From Chrysaora quinquecirrha (Eukaryota > Cnidaria > Scyphozoa > Semaeostomeae > Pelagiidae), in the NCBI GenBank assembly GCA_014526335.1, contig JACTAT010000029.1, forward strand, positions 4,172,105 through 4,236,104: a stretch of DNA of 64,000 bases, written 5' to 3'. Both the position numbers and the translations under genes were made by a program. This document shows, piece after piece, positions 1 through 11,020 of the stretch. The notes below the pieces were generated by a model. It made no database searches. It was not told the DNA's origin and worked only from the letters and a program-made list of their open reading frames with translations. Position 1 is the stretch's first letter. Each line of letters begins with the position of its first letter.

Positions 1-995
1 TTAACGCCGTGTTTAAATAACTGAATATCGTACCAGTAGGTTTCTTGTGTTATAAAGCACGTTATCCATAAATTCATGAGTTCGCGACCCCTTGTGTCCA
101 ACTTGAGACTATATCTGAGCATGCAAAATCTTTGAATGGAAAGAGATTAGAAGCGAAACTGTCAAGATGAAGCCCGGAGAGCCCTACTAAATGCACCACA
201 AACTCCTTTTGAATAAGTAGTATTTTGCAGCCTCGGGCATATTTACGGGCATATTTACGGCCTATTATAGGTTTGCGTCTTCACGACTTAGACCCCTATT
301 TTGCATGCGGCTTGTGGATCTGACAATACTTTTTCTACCGTTTGCGGCTTCAGAATAATTTGCGTCTTGCGTTATGGTATCTACTGGCTTCATGCGGCTG
401 CATCTTGTAGCGAAAGAGGGACTACAGCTACATTCTTCATTTCGGAAGGAATGGCGCTGAAAAGGACTCTGTGCAGCTTGAGAATCTTATGAGCCAAATG
501 TAGCGTCTAAACAACTTGCAATAGAGAGCAATAAATGACAACTCCGTTATTACCTTTCTGCACCATTATAGTCGTGTTATTCATTCGCAACCTGGAAATT
601 TATTTAGCTGTTTTTTTTTTCACGGTTTCGCAACTTCTGGGCTTCTGGTACCCCTATAATAGATCCTCGAGTGACAGAGTGAACTCATCCTGTAAAAGCA
701 CCCCAAATTGTGTGCTCAACCGTTACATTGGTCCTAGTTAGGTATCGCTGCCACCTTAATTACAAATCTCACAAACTCTTCAACAAACCGCTGTCGGATT
801 GTTTTTGCTGTTGCTGCTGCTGCTGCTTCAAAGAAAGGAATTCATGCAGACCTGTGCGAACCCTGTGGGGTGTTGGTGCACGATGTTCTGATGTAGGATC
901 GGGGACGTCGCAAAAAAAGTTTGGGCTTTGTTGTGTACGAACGGTTTTGCGCGCCGAAGAAAAAGGGCTCGTTAGGGAGTAGTGGACTTGTCAGT
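1..995. other. Intergenic, no gene recognised
   Basis: Only short open frames occur, with no recognisable domain. A frame from 535 begins with a hydrophobic stretch that resembles a signal peptide, but no splice donor links it to a gene. A short GCT microsatellite lies at about 806-828. Confidence 0.6.
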
Positions 996-996
996 C

Positions 997-1258
997 TTTG
1001 TTGAGTAATGTGCAGACATGCCTCCCCGGTTCCGACATTTATGCTACTCAGGTCCTTGTTGGTGGCTCATAAAGTTTTGTGACATTACGGCACGGGTTTT
1101 GGAGTCCTAGAGTCACGGCAAAGTCAATAGCGGCTTTGCTCACCGAGAAAAACGGCGCTTTGGAGAGAGAAAGCAGATTTTTCAGGGTTTGTTGGGTTAC
1201 TGTACATGCCTCCCGGTTCCGACATAGTTTGCTACTCAGGTCCTTGTTGGTGGGTCGG
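997..1258 (+). repeat. Direct duplication of about 65 bp
   Basis: The stretch at about 997-1067 recurs at about 1186-1255. Both copies contain CCGGTTCCGACAT followed by GCTACTCAGGTCCTTGTTGG. The copies are about 189 bp apart and differ by small indels and substitutions. This looks like an old local tandem duplication, and no coding role is visible. Confidence 0.7.
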
Positions 1259-2444
1259 CGTTTACTCGGCCTGCAGGCAAGTGGCAATATTGACTTTCGT
1301 CTATCCTGGATTTACGTATGACGCGCTTTCCCCCGGAACAAACTTGGTTCCCCGGAACAAACTTGGTTTCAATCCCGCTGCCACAGTGTGTAGCATTTGA
1401 ATCAATAGACATGTCAAAGGTTTTAATTGATGAATGAAAGATGCTTGAATGGGCTGTAATTCTTATTACTCAATACAACTATGGTGATAAATTTGTAACC
1501 AGGTCTTAAAATTGTGGGCAGAAGTGTATAGATGATGAATGCATGACACATACAACAGCAAAAGAAAAAATTGAGGAAAAATTCATTGAAAAAGAAACAC
1601 TTTTTGTTTTATTAGAAGCAGAAGTTTTTCCATCAGAAATTTTGTTGGGTCATCTCACTAAAGGTTGATACGTCGTTAAACTCATGAGGTTTGTTTTTTT
1701 TTATTTTGATGATTTTTCTCCAAAAATTCATCAGCCTCTATCGCTTGCATTGCATCAATTCTACGTATCATAATCATTTTTATTTGTGGAATACGGCTAA
1801 ATCTCAAATACATACAACAAAAAGTCTTAAAGAACTACTTCACGTATAAATCGTCTATGTAAAATTTTTATGCGTTGCCTTTTTAGTTAGCGCTTTTTAA
1901 ACCATACAGTAATTTGAAGTTTTTTAAGAGGAATTTAAGAAACTGATATCATTCATCTCATACATAGCTACCTCTGGGCTACTTCTTTAGCTTTTTAACT
2001 AAACTTTGCTTAACTTTTATCATGGTTAATATGCTTTTATAATTTCGTGGACGTGGATCTATCTGAGTATCTTTTTCCCTTAAGTAACATTTGACATTTT
2101 TCGATAAAACAGTACGAAAAAATCGTTACATTTTGTCGAAGCTGAAAGTGGTATCATTGTTAAATTCTTTGAGACAGTGGGCGTTTTGCTCGGAACCTCT
2201 GCTCTGCTCCCCTGTCAAACATTTAAGGTTTTTTGATAATTCCTTGGCTTGGCGAGCGGAAATCTTTCTGTCTCAGAATAACGTAAAGTATTTTTTCTTT
2301 TAGCATCACCTTGTAAGAATTCACACATGCAACTGGAAAAGTCTTTACTTAAATTCTTGGAGCTCATAAAATATTAGGAATTCTTTATATGAGCCCTGTT
2401 CCTTGATTGCGCGCAGATTTTTTTTCGCTTGCAAAGACTTAAAG
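1259..2444. other. AT-rich intergenic DNA
   Basis: No supported gene, RNA or repeat was seen. There are long A and T runs and frequent stops in all frames. Confidence 0.5.
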
Positions 2445-2452
2445 GCTCGGAG

Positions 2453-2600
2453 CCAGGGGTGCCGGAAGCACGGGGACAGCGGGGGCAGCTGCCCCCCCCC
2501 CTGCCCTCGAAAAAATTGCCAAATTCTTTCATTTTCCTATTTTTATGCCCTAAAATCTTTACTTCTGCCCCCGCCGCCCTGCATTGCTTCTGGCGCCCTT
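2453..2600. mobile_element. hAT-like MITE, 148 bp
   Basis: The ends are inverted repeats: CCAGGGGTGCCGGAAGCA on the left and the complement of TGCTTCTGGCGCCCTT on the right. The flanking 8-mers GCTCGGAG (2445-2452) and GCTCGGAA (2601-2608) match at 7 of 8 bases. An 8-bp target duplication and CAGGG-type ends are typical of hAT elements. The centre is GC-rich with runs of C and G, and no transposase is encoded. Confidence 0.7.
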
Positions 2601-3081
2601 GCTCGGAACAACATGTTACAGTATAAGGGTAAGATAAAGAAGCATGAACTTTTTGCAATATCACATCAATATCAAGCAGACCAAAACGAAGGAGAAAGAA
2701 TTTTCGTTACAAATGTCATCGCTATGTGTGCCTTGTGCTAAAATCAGTCTCTTTGTCCCATACAAAATTTCAAGGCAACTGATAGTTTTCCATGACTTTG
2801 TACAGGCTTGAGAGTCTTGCTTAACCCTGACTGTTGTTATATGTCTTTAGTTCTTGCTGTTTATGTTTGTTTTTCTAATACATTCATAGACAAGGATGGA
2901 GTTTTTCGCATTCTAAAGCTGCTAAGAAAACATCGTGGAGGGCGGCCATTTTATCTAAATCCATGGTAAGTCTCTCTGTCCATTGATTCCTTTCATTTTT
3001 CACCTGATTTCCTAGCCATTCGATCAAGGGGGTTATTCGCTCGGTTATTCGTACGTTAAAATAATTGCTATCTTGTTCGTA

Positions 3082-3278
3082 CAGTCGAAACTCCTCCAAC
3101 GGACCTGTACAAAAAGACACCCTTTAAGAATGGACGAAACCTTTGCCCAACCTTTGTCCAAAAAGATAATTTCTTTGCAAAAATCAAACCTCCATATACC
3201 GGACACCGCTCTACGACGGACAATATCAGTTGGGTTAAAGTTGTCCGCTGTAGATGTCCGTTGCCCGAGGTTCCACTG
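3082..3278. mobile_element. pogo/Tigger-like MITE, 197 bp
   Basis: The element starts CAGTCGAAACTCC and ends GAGGTTCCACTG, so its termini are imperfect inverted repeats. It is bounded by TA at 3080-3081 and 3279-3280, the target of Tc1/mariner-superfamily elements. The CAGT-GAACCTC end is characteristic of pogo/Tigger relics, and internal CGGACA motifs resemble the subterminal part of that family. No coding capacity is seen. Confidence 0.7.
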
Positions 3279-3536
3279 TATAAGAAATCGTTGAACGTGG
3301 TAACTCGAGTTTCTTTGAATAGAATGGGAAAATGGCATAGTCATTTCGACACAGGCGCAGGCAGCGTTGCGGAGACAAAGGTGCAGGCGGCATGTTGTAT
3401 AAACAAGACCGTAGGACCCCAGGACCTGTGTGAAATCTTGGACCATTAACATTGAAAGCGATAGACTATTTTTACCCAAGGGTAATCACCACTGGTAAAC
3501 AACAATGGTTCTTGGTTTTTGTTTTCAGTACACGTA

Positions 3537-3882
3537 TTTTTTTTAAGAAACTAAAAAATTGGCCCAGTAGTACTCAAAGTTTCTTAAAATTTTCAGATTT
3601 TGAGTACTGAAAGTTTCTTACGAGTTTCTTACATATCTGTATTGATGACATTGAGATTTTATCTGAATGATGTTCTAAACCTATATATCGATTGTATTTG
3701 GATGCTTGTGGCCTTCCAGCTTTACTGCATACGTTATTGCATACAAAATATTGAAAATAAACTTGAATATGTCACAGGATTATGTGAAAAGTTTCTTGGT
3801 CAAAGATTTTCCAGTACTGGAGTTTCTAAATTTTTTGGCAATGCGAGAGTCTGGTTTCTTATAAAGAGTTTCTTATAAAAAA
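3537..3882. repeat. GTTTCTTA-rich element, possible MITE
   Basis: GTTTCTTA and its complement recur at least six times in about 340 bp. The left edge (TTTTTTTAAGAAACT) and right edge (AGTTTCTTATAAAAAAA) are roughly inverted. This suggests a small foldback or MITE, but no clear target duplication is visible. Confidence 0.4.
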
Positions 3883-5990
3883 ATTACGTGTAGTCCCTAA
3901 TGTTCCACAGAGGTCTCACGAGTCCTTGGCCCTGGGGTCCTAGGATCGTGTTTAAACAACATGCTGACATGGGCAGATGATTCATATTCTTTTCTTCTGG
4001 GTTATATTTGTTTCAGATTTTCGTGTCTTTAAGGTCTTTTGAACCTTGACATAACAGGTATCCCAAACGGAAATAACATGCGTTTTGTTCAAAAAGCATA
4101 AAAAACGTTCAGTCTTGAAAAGCGTCAAGCAAGCATTTTACTTTAACTGATGTGCTAGCAGCATGTGAAATCACCTGTACTGTGTGTGGTTTAACTGCTC
4201 ACGATTTCTTCTACTTTTTTCTGTCACCTCTACATGATACAAACCATTAAGTTGTTATAATTTCAGTAGGGGGTATTCCCACAGAAGATTATTGCAAGAA
4301 AAACTGAATGATCCATGTACTTTTAATTTAAGCAGGACTAGCCTAGCCGTACAAAGCCCGTATCAGAGGTCGTGTCAGTTTCGTGCCGTGCATGCCGTGT
4401 CGGCTATTTTTTGGCACCGTATGAGGTTCGACACCGGACGTCGTGCCGTGCCAATATTCTCGGTATTCACTTTCTGTCAGTTGCATATTCTATCCGCAAG
4501 GCATCCAAATGAGTCAAGGGGCTTTGCCTACTGGACATGCTCACAGTTTACAAGATCAGACACGTAGGTAGCTAGAGGAATGAATCAGCGAACTGCTTGT
4601 GTCAATCCACTGCCGTGTGACACGGCAAAATGGGTTGTTCCAAGATTTTAGCTCGAGCTAAAATCACTGATGGATTCAGGCGTCGTGCTACTGCCGTATG
4701 AAGAGGTTGTTGCTCTTGCACGCCGCGGCATGGCTTTGGTACACCGTCTGAGCTAGGCCAGATGTGGCCTATTTTATTTGCCCTTTGTAGTTTCGAAACG
4801 AGAGCCTGATTTTGGACTTCAATAGAAGAGGCATATAATTGTTTTGTAATAAAACAATAGCTACTACCTAGTAAGCAATCAATGCTCTGCATGGAAACGA
4901 CTTTCTGTGATTGGTGCAAGTGTGCCAATTATATTTTGTCATATAAAATGATGATGCCTAAAATGTGTGAAAATTCGGATGGAAACTTCGAAACTTACTA
5001 TGACGCTATATCAAGCTTCTTGTTAGCTGTTTTCTACGTTATATAATTAACGAACGTTTTGAAACTTTATCAGTTAACTTCCTTTCCTATAGAGGATGGG
5101 GCTGAAACACTCATGTCAAAGTGGAAAATTTGAACTCTTACTTATCTACTGTTCATTTACCATATCTTATTTATTACTTTGATAGCGAAACGTCGTAGAC
5201 ATTTGTATGGATGGAATTTGGTGGAATTTTTGTCGTCTTTTCAGCCTTGTTGAAGCATCGTGTTTGACGCTTCTAATAAGAGAAATGCCAAAGAAACTGT
5301 GAATTTACAACATCTTCGTCGAGACATGCATTTGAATGAAGATATGGGAAACACTTTGTTAGTATAAATTGCATTATGTATAGCTTATTTTATGCAATTC
5401 ATTTCCTTTTCAGTTAACGAACATCTTGGATACTATTTCTACATGAATTATGCTTGTTTTATCCTAAGGTAAGTGTTGTTTTATAGTTTACTGTATACTT
5501 TAAGAAAGGTCAGATGACTGGTATATCTTGTCATTCGTTTCATTATCGCCATGTCTCAGGTTAGAATTTTACCGCAATAGTTTACTACAGGCATATAGTG
5601 TGGAGCTATCGTTTCTAATAATCGGTAATGATACCCCCGAGGTGTTCGTTGAATTCGATGAATATATGAACCGTATTTGTATTATTGAGTGAAACATCAG
5701 GGAAACTGTCAAATCGATCTTTGATCTAAATTGTAGATTCCGCATCGTGACCGGCCTGTGACTCGCACAAAGTTTTCCAAGAAAGCAAGCGGCAAGACTA
5801 CCATAATGTCTTTATCTGGGATCTGTCGCAAGCAAAATCTCCAGTTTTCGTTTTAATTTTAAGCTCTCTCTCCCGGAAGACAATGCTGTCTCGCTGAAAG
5901 CCAAAGAGGATTGCCATAAAAAGCATTGTGCCTTAATTTTATAATACAGCTAGCGAACAAACATTGTACTGGTGGGAAAAAGTGATTCTT
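3883..5990. other. Intergenic, no gene recognised
   Basis: Only short frames without recognisable domains are present. The part at about 4370-4750 is locally GC-rich with repeated CGTGCCGTG words. No RNA gene or mobile-element ends were recognised. Confidence 0.5.
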
Positions 5991-5999
5991 TTCGATTAT

Positions 6000-6160
6000 G
6001 ACGAGCAGAACTCTTTGAAATAGCGTAAAAACATCAGATGTTCGAAGGACTTCTTGCAGGCATTGTCGTACATCACGTCCATAATTCGATAACGGAAGTC
6101 TTGTGGTCCAGACGGACATACTGCATGTCCGCATGAGAATTCATGCTCTCCGGAGCCCAA
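6000..6160 (-). pseudogene. Degenerate coding-like fragment, possibly from a transposase
   Basis: On the minus strand a short frame contains a cysteine-histidine stretch (FSCGHAVC) followed by VMYDNACKK. The order C-H-x-x-C then YDNAC is reminiscent of the catalytic region of KDZ-type transposases, in which a conserved YD-x-AC motif follows a Cys-His segment. The match is brief, no longer domain can be followed on either side, and the frame ends after about 75 residues. It abuts a pogo/Tigger-like MITE. A related 37-bp stretch occurs near 62,460. It could equally be a chance frame inside an anonymous repeat. Confidence 0.22.
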
Positions 6161-6167
6161 GCCTGTA

Positions 6168-6274
6168 CAGTAAAACCTCCATATAACGACCACCTGTGGA
6201 GCTAACGTCATTGTTTGTTGCACAGTGGCTAATATCTTGGAGCGAACTCTATTTGTCCGTTGTTCGGAGGTCTG
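6168..6274. mobile_element. Short pogo/Tigger-like MITE
   Basis: The left end is CAGTAAAACCTCC and the right end, read inward, is CAGACCTCCGAACAACGGAC. They share ACCTCC and an AACGNAC block. TA flanks both sides (6166-6167, 6275-6276). It resembles the element at 3082-3278 in its end motifs. An alternative right end is TTTTACTG at 6343. Confidence 0.45.
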
Positions 6275-6830
6275 TATAGGTAGAAAAGTCCGCTAAAGGA
6301 GCTTCAACCGAATTTTCAAATCAATAAATGTTTTCTTTTACTGTATTTTTTCAAACCTTACTAGTGAAATTGTTTTCCTAAGTAGTATAGATTTTCTCAC
6401 TGAAATCTGTATCTCTCCAGCATATGCTATTAACCTCTACACCATTCACTTGTCACAACTTGAGATTGAATTTGAAATATCTATTCAGTATATTTTCCGT
6501 TTTCTTTTTTCTTATGCAAAGTCCTTGAACTCCGCTTACGTCATTAGGGAACTTTTGCCCACAGAGTAAATTGGCCGAAAGAGATTTGTACCTGAAAAAA
6601 ATTTCGTTTCATGGAGTGCGTTCTCTTCCTCTTTGCAATTAAAGAACCCTTTCTAAACATGTCTTCGGACATGGACTAACCGGTAGAACTTGAAATCGTA
6701 TTTTCCTGAGGCTAATGAAAAGCTCACCGGCAGAAATCTTGAGATTAAATAGATCCAGGGTGGATTCGAATGGAATAAAATCTGTCATGTTGGTTACGAA
6801 AATATTGTCTATGAATTTGAAAGTTGTAGT

Positions 6831-7311
6831 CAGTGGCGGACTGGCAGCGAATCTCAAGGGTTGCTATTTCCAGTAAAAGGGACCTGTTTTACTATAGCGA
6901 TTTGTCTTGTTAGTTGCTTCTAGTGAGCTCCTCTGTAAAAAAACTTAATTCAAGGCAAGGGCTACTGTTCATGTTAATACTTCTTTTCTTATTTGCGATA
7001 TTTCGATGGCAAAATCGTCTCCCTTTATACATATTTTCGCATTTCTATATTTTCTTGCTTCCATATTTTTGTGCGCATATGTTGATTATCTTTTTTATTT
7101 TTACTTCTTTCCAATTATCTGGATTGAGAAACAATTTCTGTCATTCCAACTGTTTTCAGACTGAGCGAAACCAATCCAAATCTCTTGGAAATCCAAAGAA
7201 ATCGAAGAAATTTGCTCAAAAAACAACAGAAACAGTTTGTTAAAGACCCCATAATAAGAAGGCCCGGGTTGCAATCGTAACCTAGCATCCCTCCCTGCCA
7301 GTCCGCCCCTG
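6831..7311. mobile_element. TIR element (MITE), about 481 bp
   Basis: CAGTGGCGGACTGGCAG at 6831 is repeated in inverted orientation as CTGCCAGTCCGCCCCTG ending at 7311, giving 17-bp ends with two mismatches. CAG-GGCGGA ends are common in hAT-like elements. The flanking 8-mers do not match, so the target duplication is lost or the family differs. No transposase is encoded. Confidence 0.55.
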
Positions 7312-8095
7312 CGCGCAGGAAACTGAAATGAGTCTTTTAACTCGGCAGTTGTGAAAAACCTTCGCATTTCGTTTAATTGCGGCCAGGTTATGTTAATTTC
7401 AACTTACATAATCTGATATTAATGTTCTGCGTAGTAAATAACGTAATAAATATATAAGGCCCAAATCTTGGGATTAAAGAAAATCTTGAGTAGATTGGAA
7501 ACGAATACAGTATCTAATATCAGTTATGAAAATATCGCCTAAGAATTATTGAAAATAATATCATTATGTTCTGCTTGATTATTGGCTTATCCAGGGTGGA
7601 TTTGGGTTGCTTTTGTGTGGTATTCTGTTCTGGTACCCGCACAAGACGGAAACTTTGTTGGCTGGACGAAAAGTGGATTTGACGTGAAATTCTTATGATA
7701 ATACGGGTATTAACTATCAAAGCTTGCGGAGAACTTGAATGACTCAACGACAAGACGGATCATATCGACTCTAATTATTCCTGCAATACTGTTGCAACAT
7801 AGTCTTGAGTTGATTTCAAATCTCGTCTTTTCAGGTACGATCTTGGTCTCTATTTGGATGCTGACCAGTGAAGTAACGTCAAGATAATTGAAGTGAGCAT
7901 TCTACTTTTCTCTAATTAAAATTTCTAAATAAAGTTGACGCTTCTGTTTTGAACTTTTATGAACTCCTTTGAACTTACCCATACCTTCTAATTATCTCAG
8001 AGCTAAAAACGACTTGCTAGCAATCTCTTAGCACTTTTGAACAAAAAAATCTAGAGACTATACATATATGTATCCATAATTTCACCAGCCTCCCC
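7312..8095. other. AT-rich intergenic DNA
   Basis: No supported gene, RNA or transposon terminus was seen in this stretch. Confidence 0.5.
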
Positions 8096-8510
8096 ATTCT
8101 CAAATGCCAGATGCGTTTCGCTCTTATTGGAGCTCATCAGTGACATGTGTGAGAATCGAATCGGGGTTTATTGCGTGAGAAGCACAAGTGCTGGTTGCCC
8201 GACCACCGGAGCTGGGCTGACTGGTGAGTAACTACGTGAGTTATAAACTCGTATCACACGAGTACCGAAGTCTTGCGTACTATTATGTAATGTTGGTACC
8301 TGGCCTAACGTACCGAAACGCATGCAGTTAGGCTGATACCGCATGATCACAAATTCGTATTCGGCCTCTATGAAACCGAACCAGGGTTTATTGCATAAGA
8401 AGCACAAGTGCTAATCACACGACCACCGGAGCTGGGGTAACTAGCGAGTAACTGCGTGAGTTTTTAGACTCGCATCACACGAGTACCGAAGTCTTGCATA
8501 TTACTATGTA
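8096..8510 (-). mobile_element. Tandem dimer of a tRNA-derived SINE
   Basis: Two related units about 220 bp apart lie on the minus strand. Each carries a tRNA-like head with AGCACTTGTGCTTCT, then CGCAATAAACC or TGCAATAAACC, and a B-box-like segment (GATTCGATTC in one, GGTTCGGTTTC in the other). This is the layout of a tRNA-derived RNA polymerase III promoter. The shared body contains AAGACTTCGGTACTCGTGTG. The unit ending near 8.1 kb is followed by a hammerhead-ribozyme core; the other unit has no recognisable core. SINEs with embedded hammerheads are known from several animal groups. The tail and target duplication were not resolved. Confidence 0.6.
8105..8155 (-). ncRNA. Hammerhead ribozyme core in a SINE
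   Basis: On the minus strand CTGATGA (plus coordinates 8134-8140) is followed by stem II, GCTC-CAATAA-GAGC (8120-8133, 4 bp with a 6-nt loop), and then directly by GAAA (8116-8119). This is the invariant two-part catalytic core of hammerhead ribozymes with exact spacing. It sits just downstream of the SINE B-box. Stem III and the second strand of stem I with a cleavable UH site could not be identified, so the copy may be a half-site or decayed. Confidence 0.55.
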
Positions 8511-8914
8511 TGCATATCTTTCTGTTTGTTCTTTCCAATAACGTTAAAACTTGAAAGATAACACCCTTTAAATAAGCGCCCCCTCGAATTATAATTAGCT
8601 CCCACTCCTACCAGGGAGCCTACCCCTCCTTGCACTGGGCGCTAGCTCTAATTTTCGATTTTAATTATAGAGCTCGGGAAGATCAAGGGTGCAATCAATA
8701 TCAAATAGCAACATAGAATGATTTTCAGAAAGCGTCGTCAATTGCTGATTTTTGCTTTGTATCTGCAGGCACTTCAGGTTCGCATTTTTTTTTTTGTTAT
8801 AGTTATTGAATTGATATTCAGTATTTCAAGAGTACCACATTTAAAAAAAAAGTCAAACATTGGCGGATAGCATTGGGATGTGTGACTTACTCGGCGATTT
8901 CATTGAGCTCTATA

Positions 8915-9299
8915 CACCTTTTTTTAATAAGCAACCGCTCAATAAGCAACTAGGGCTGAGCTGACCTTAATATTAAGCAACTCGAGGGCTCAATTGAATT
9001 CTGTAAGCAACTAAGAAGTCAAACAATCAAGCTTATACGCTTTCTTGCTGTTAGGAAATTGTTTGTTCTTATGTTTTGCATGTTGAAGTTCGTTAATAGC
9101 TAACGTTTTTCCACTCACTGTCTCCCAAAAGTCGCGTTGTAGGCCTAACAGTTCACGATTTTGACCTGCGTAGTCAGAGTGGGTGTGAGGTACAAAACAT
9201 GTTAAGCCACTCTTAAGAAACTTTGAGGGCTGAAATGTCTAAAATGTTAAGCAACTTTGAGGGCTGTTCAAAAGTCAAGTTGCTTATTAAAAAAAAGTG
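8915..9299. mobile_element. Tc1/mariner-like MITE, 385 bp
   Basis: The left end CACCTTTTTTTAATAAGCAA is repeated inverted at the right end (TTGCTTATTAAAAAAAAGTG) with one mismatch. TA lies immediately outside each end (8913-8914 and 9300-9301), the expected target duplication. TAAGCAACT and GAGGGCT words recur inside near both ends, as subterminal repeats often do. No coding sequence is present. Confidence 0.72.
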
Positions 9300-9312
9300 T
9301 AGCTGAGTTGAA

Positions 9313-9385
9313 ACGTCGTTAGCTCTCTGATCTTGCAGTTCAGGTTCGAATCCCATCTATTGTGGTATGCCACTTGTGGAAAAAT
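9313..9385 (+). mobile_element. tRNA-derived SINE fragment
   Basis: GTTAGCTCTCTGATC followed by TTCAGGTTCGAATCCC reads like a tRNA A-box and B-box region, the latter a perfect GGTTCGAATCC. Flanking bases do not fold into an acceptor stem, so it is not a functional tRNA gene. It lies directly beside the Tc1/mariner-like MITE. Confidence 0.5.
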
Positions 9386-9979
9386 CTATCCTAGTGTTCG
9401 CCTTTCATGACAAGAGATGGGGATATGGAAATTTCTAACCCCCCCCCCCCCCTTATGGGGCCTCAATTGGTGAAACACTGGTGTAAATTGTCAAGAAGAT
9501 ATTAAACCAGCTGCTTTGCTAATGAGACAACAAAGTAGCTATAAGACATAAAAGCATGAAGACCATTAGTTTTGACTTAAGAGAAATGACCTTTGGAAGA
9601 AAACTTTTCTTCCGCTGCTTGGAGATGTTCGCTTTAAAGAGAATCCCTTTAATGAACGTTCTACTGTACGCATTTCGACCCTCCGAATGATCGTCTAAAG
9701 CTGACAAGACTTTTTGGGCCGTCTGGACTGGTATTGTCAACATGAATTAAAGGATTTGGCAGAGAAATTCTGTTTTAAAAACACATTAAAGACATTGTGA
9801 CAGTTTAAGTTATAGTCAAACACATGACAAGGCATAACGTCAGAGAATTCCCTTAAAAGTGTCAAATAGCCGGTGCTGTTTGCTTAGCCTTATGGTGAAA
9901 GATTGGAAGTTTAGTAACTTAAGGGGCCGCGTGATGATAAATTTTGAAAACCTAACATGTATGTCTTTACCTATCCTCG
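9386..9979. other. Intergenic, no gene recognised
   Basis: Contains a poly-C run of about 14 bases near 9440. Otherwise nothing was recognised. Confidence 0.5.
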
Positions 9980-10353
9980 TAAATATCATCATCATTCTCG
10001 TCATCATTTTGGTCTTTTTTATTGTCATCATTATTTCTTCAGCTTGATCAGCTTGTTGATGATCATCTTGATCGTCATGATCATGGTTTGATGATAATGA
10101 AATGATTATTGTGATGCTGATCATTTGTTGGTGATCATTGTGTTAATCTTGATTATGATGGTGATGATCATCGTTATTCATCTCTTCATGCTCGTCGACA
10201 TCATCATTATCATCATCATCAATATGATTATGATCATCAATATATATAATCGTCATCATCAATATGATCATCATCTTCAATATGATCATCATCATCATCG
10301 CCGTCATCATCATCATTATCATCATTACCCTTATCGTTATCATCAGCATCTTC
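9980..10353. repeat. Imperfect ATC/TGA microsatellite
   Basis: A run of ATCATC, GTCATC and TGATGATC words with interruptions. His-, Ile- and Met-rich open frames on both strands here are by-products of the trinucleotide repeat, not genes. Confidence 0.8.
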
Positions 10354-10372
10354 ATACCATGTTTCTACAGAT

Positions 10373-10928
10373 CAGGGTTGGTAGATGACTGCGCATGCTT
10401 GAAGCCAAACTTTATGAGAAAAAAGCCAAAAAAGCCAAGCTATTTTGCATGAAAAAAAGCCAAAAAAAGCCAAATTTCGAAATTTTTTTGAGAAAACGCC
10501 AAAACAATGCCAAATCTTTAATCATCTAAGTGGTACAGGATTTCCTACACAGATTGTGAGGAGCAAAAAAGCGCAAAAATTTGGAAAACATAAAAACAAC
10601 CTAATGCGCATGCGTGACAATTTTAGAACAATAGGCTGAGATCTTGTAACAATAAGCCAAAGCTTTCAAGAGGTGCCAGATTTGGCAAATTTGGCATCTG
10701 ATCCGCACCAAGTACCATCAGGTCTTGTAGATCGGTCGCTGCTGTTGGCACTTTACTCATTCAAGGATCTAAAATCAACTATTCTATCAAAAAATGGTCC
10801 AGATACTGCATTGGGGAAAAAAGCCAAAAATAACCCAAAAAGCCAAGAAAATTTTTTGAAGCCAAAGGGGCTCGAAAAAAGCCAAATTTTTCAAATTTGG
10901 CTTTTAAAAAGCCTAGTTACCAACCCTG
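10373..10928 (+). mobile_element. hAT MITE, copy 1 (556 bp)
   Basis: The ends are CAGGGTTGGTA and TACCAACCCTG, perfect 11-bp inverted repeats. The 8-bp sequence CTACAGAT occurs on both sides (10365-10372 and 10929-10936), a perfect target duplication of hAT length. The interior is dominated by AAGCCAAAAA words, inverted towards the right end, as expected for subterminal transposase-binding repeats. A close relative in the same orientation lies at 49854-50394. The right end is 92 bp upstream of the MNNL-like exon. No transposase is encoded. Confidence 0.9.
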
Positions 10929-11020
10929 CTACAGATACCCATACCTTGCTAAACCTTACATCTTTGAAGTAGAAATAAATGTTAAATGCAGTAAAAAATG
11001 TTCTATTTCTGTTTTTGCAG

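Noticed and set aside
535..741. Possible signal-peptide exon of the DSL-array gene
   Set aside because: The hydrophobic start looks suitable, but it is more than 10 kb from the MNNL exon and no donor in the right phase could be supported.
9313..9385. tRNA gene
   Set aside because: Only the internal A-box and B-box are tRNA-like; no acceptor stem or complete cloverleaf could be formed. The same holds for 62,081-62,260.
9840..10452. His-, Met- and Ile-rich open frames on both strands
   Set aside because: Produced by the ATC microsatellite.
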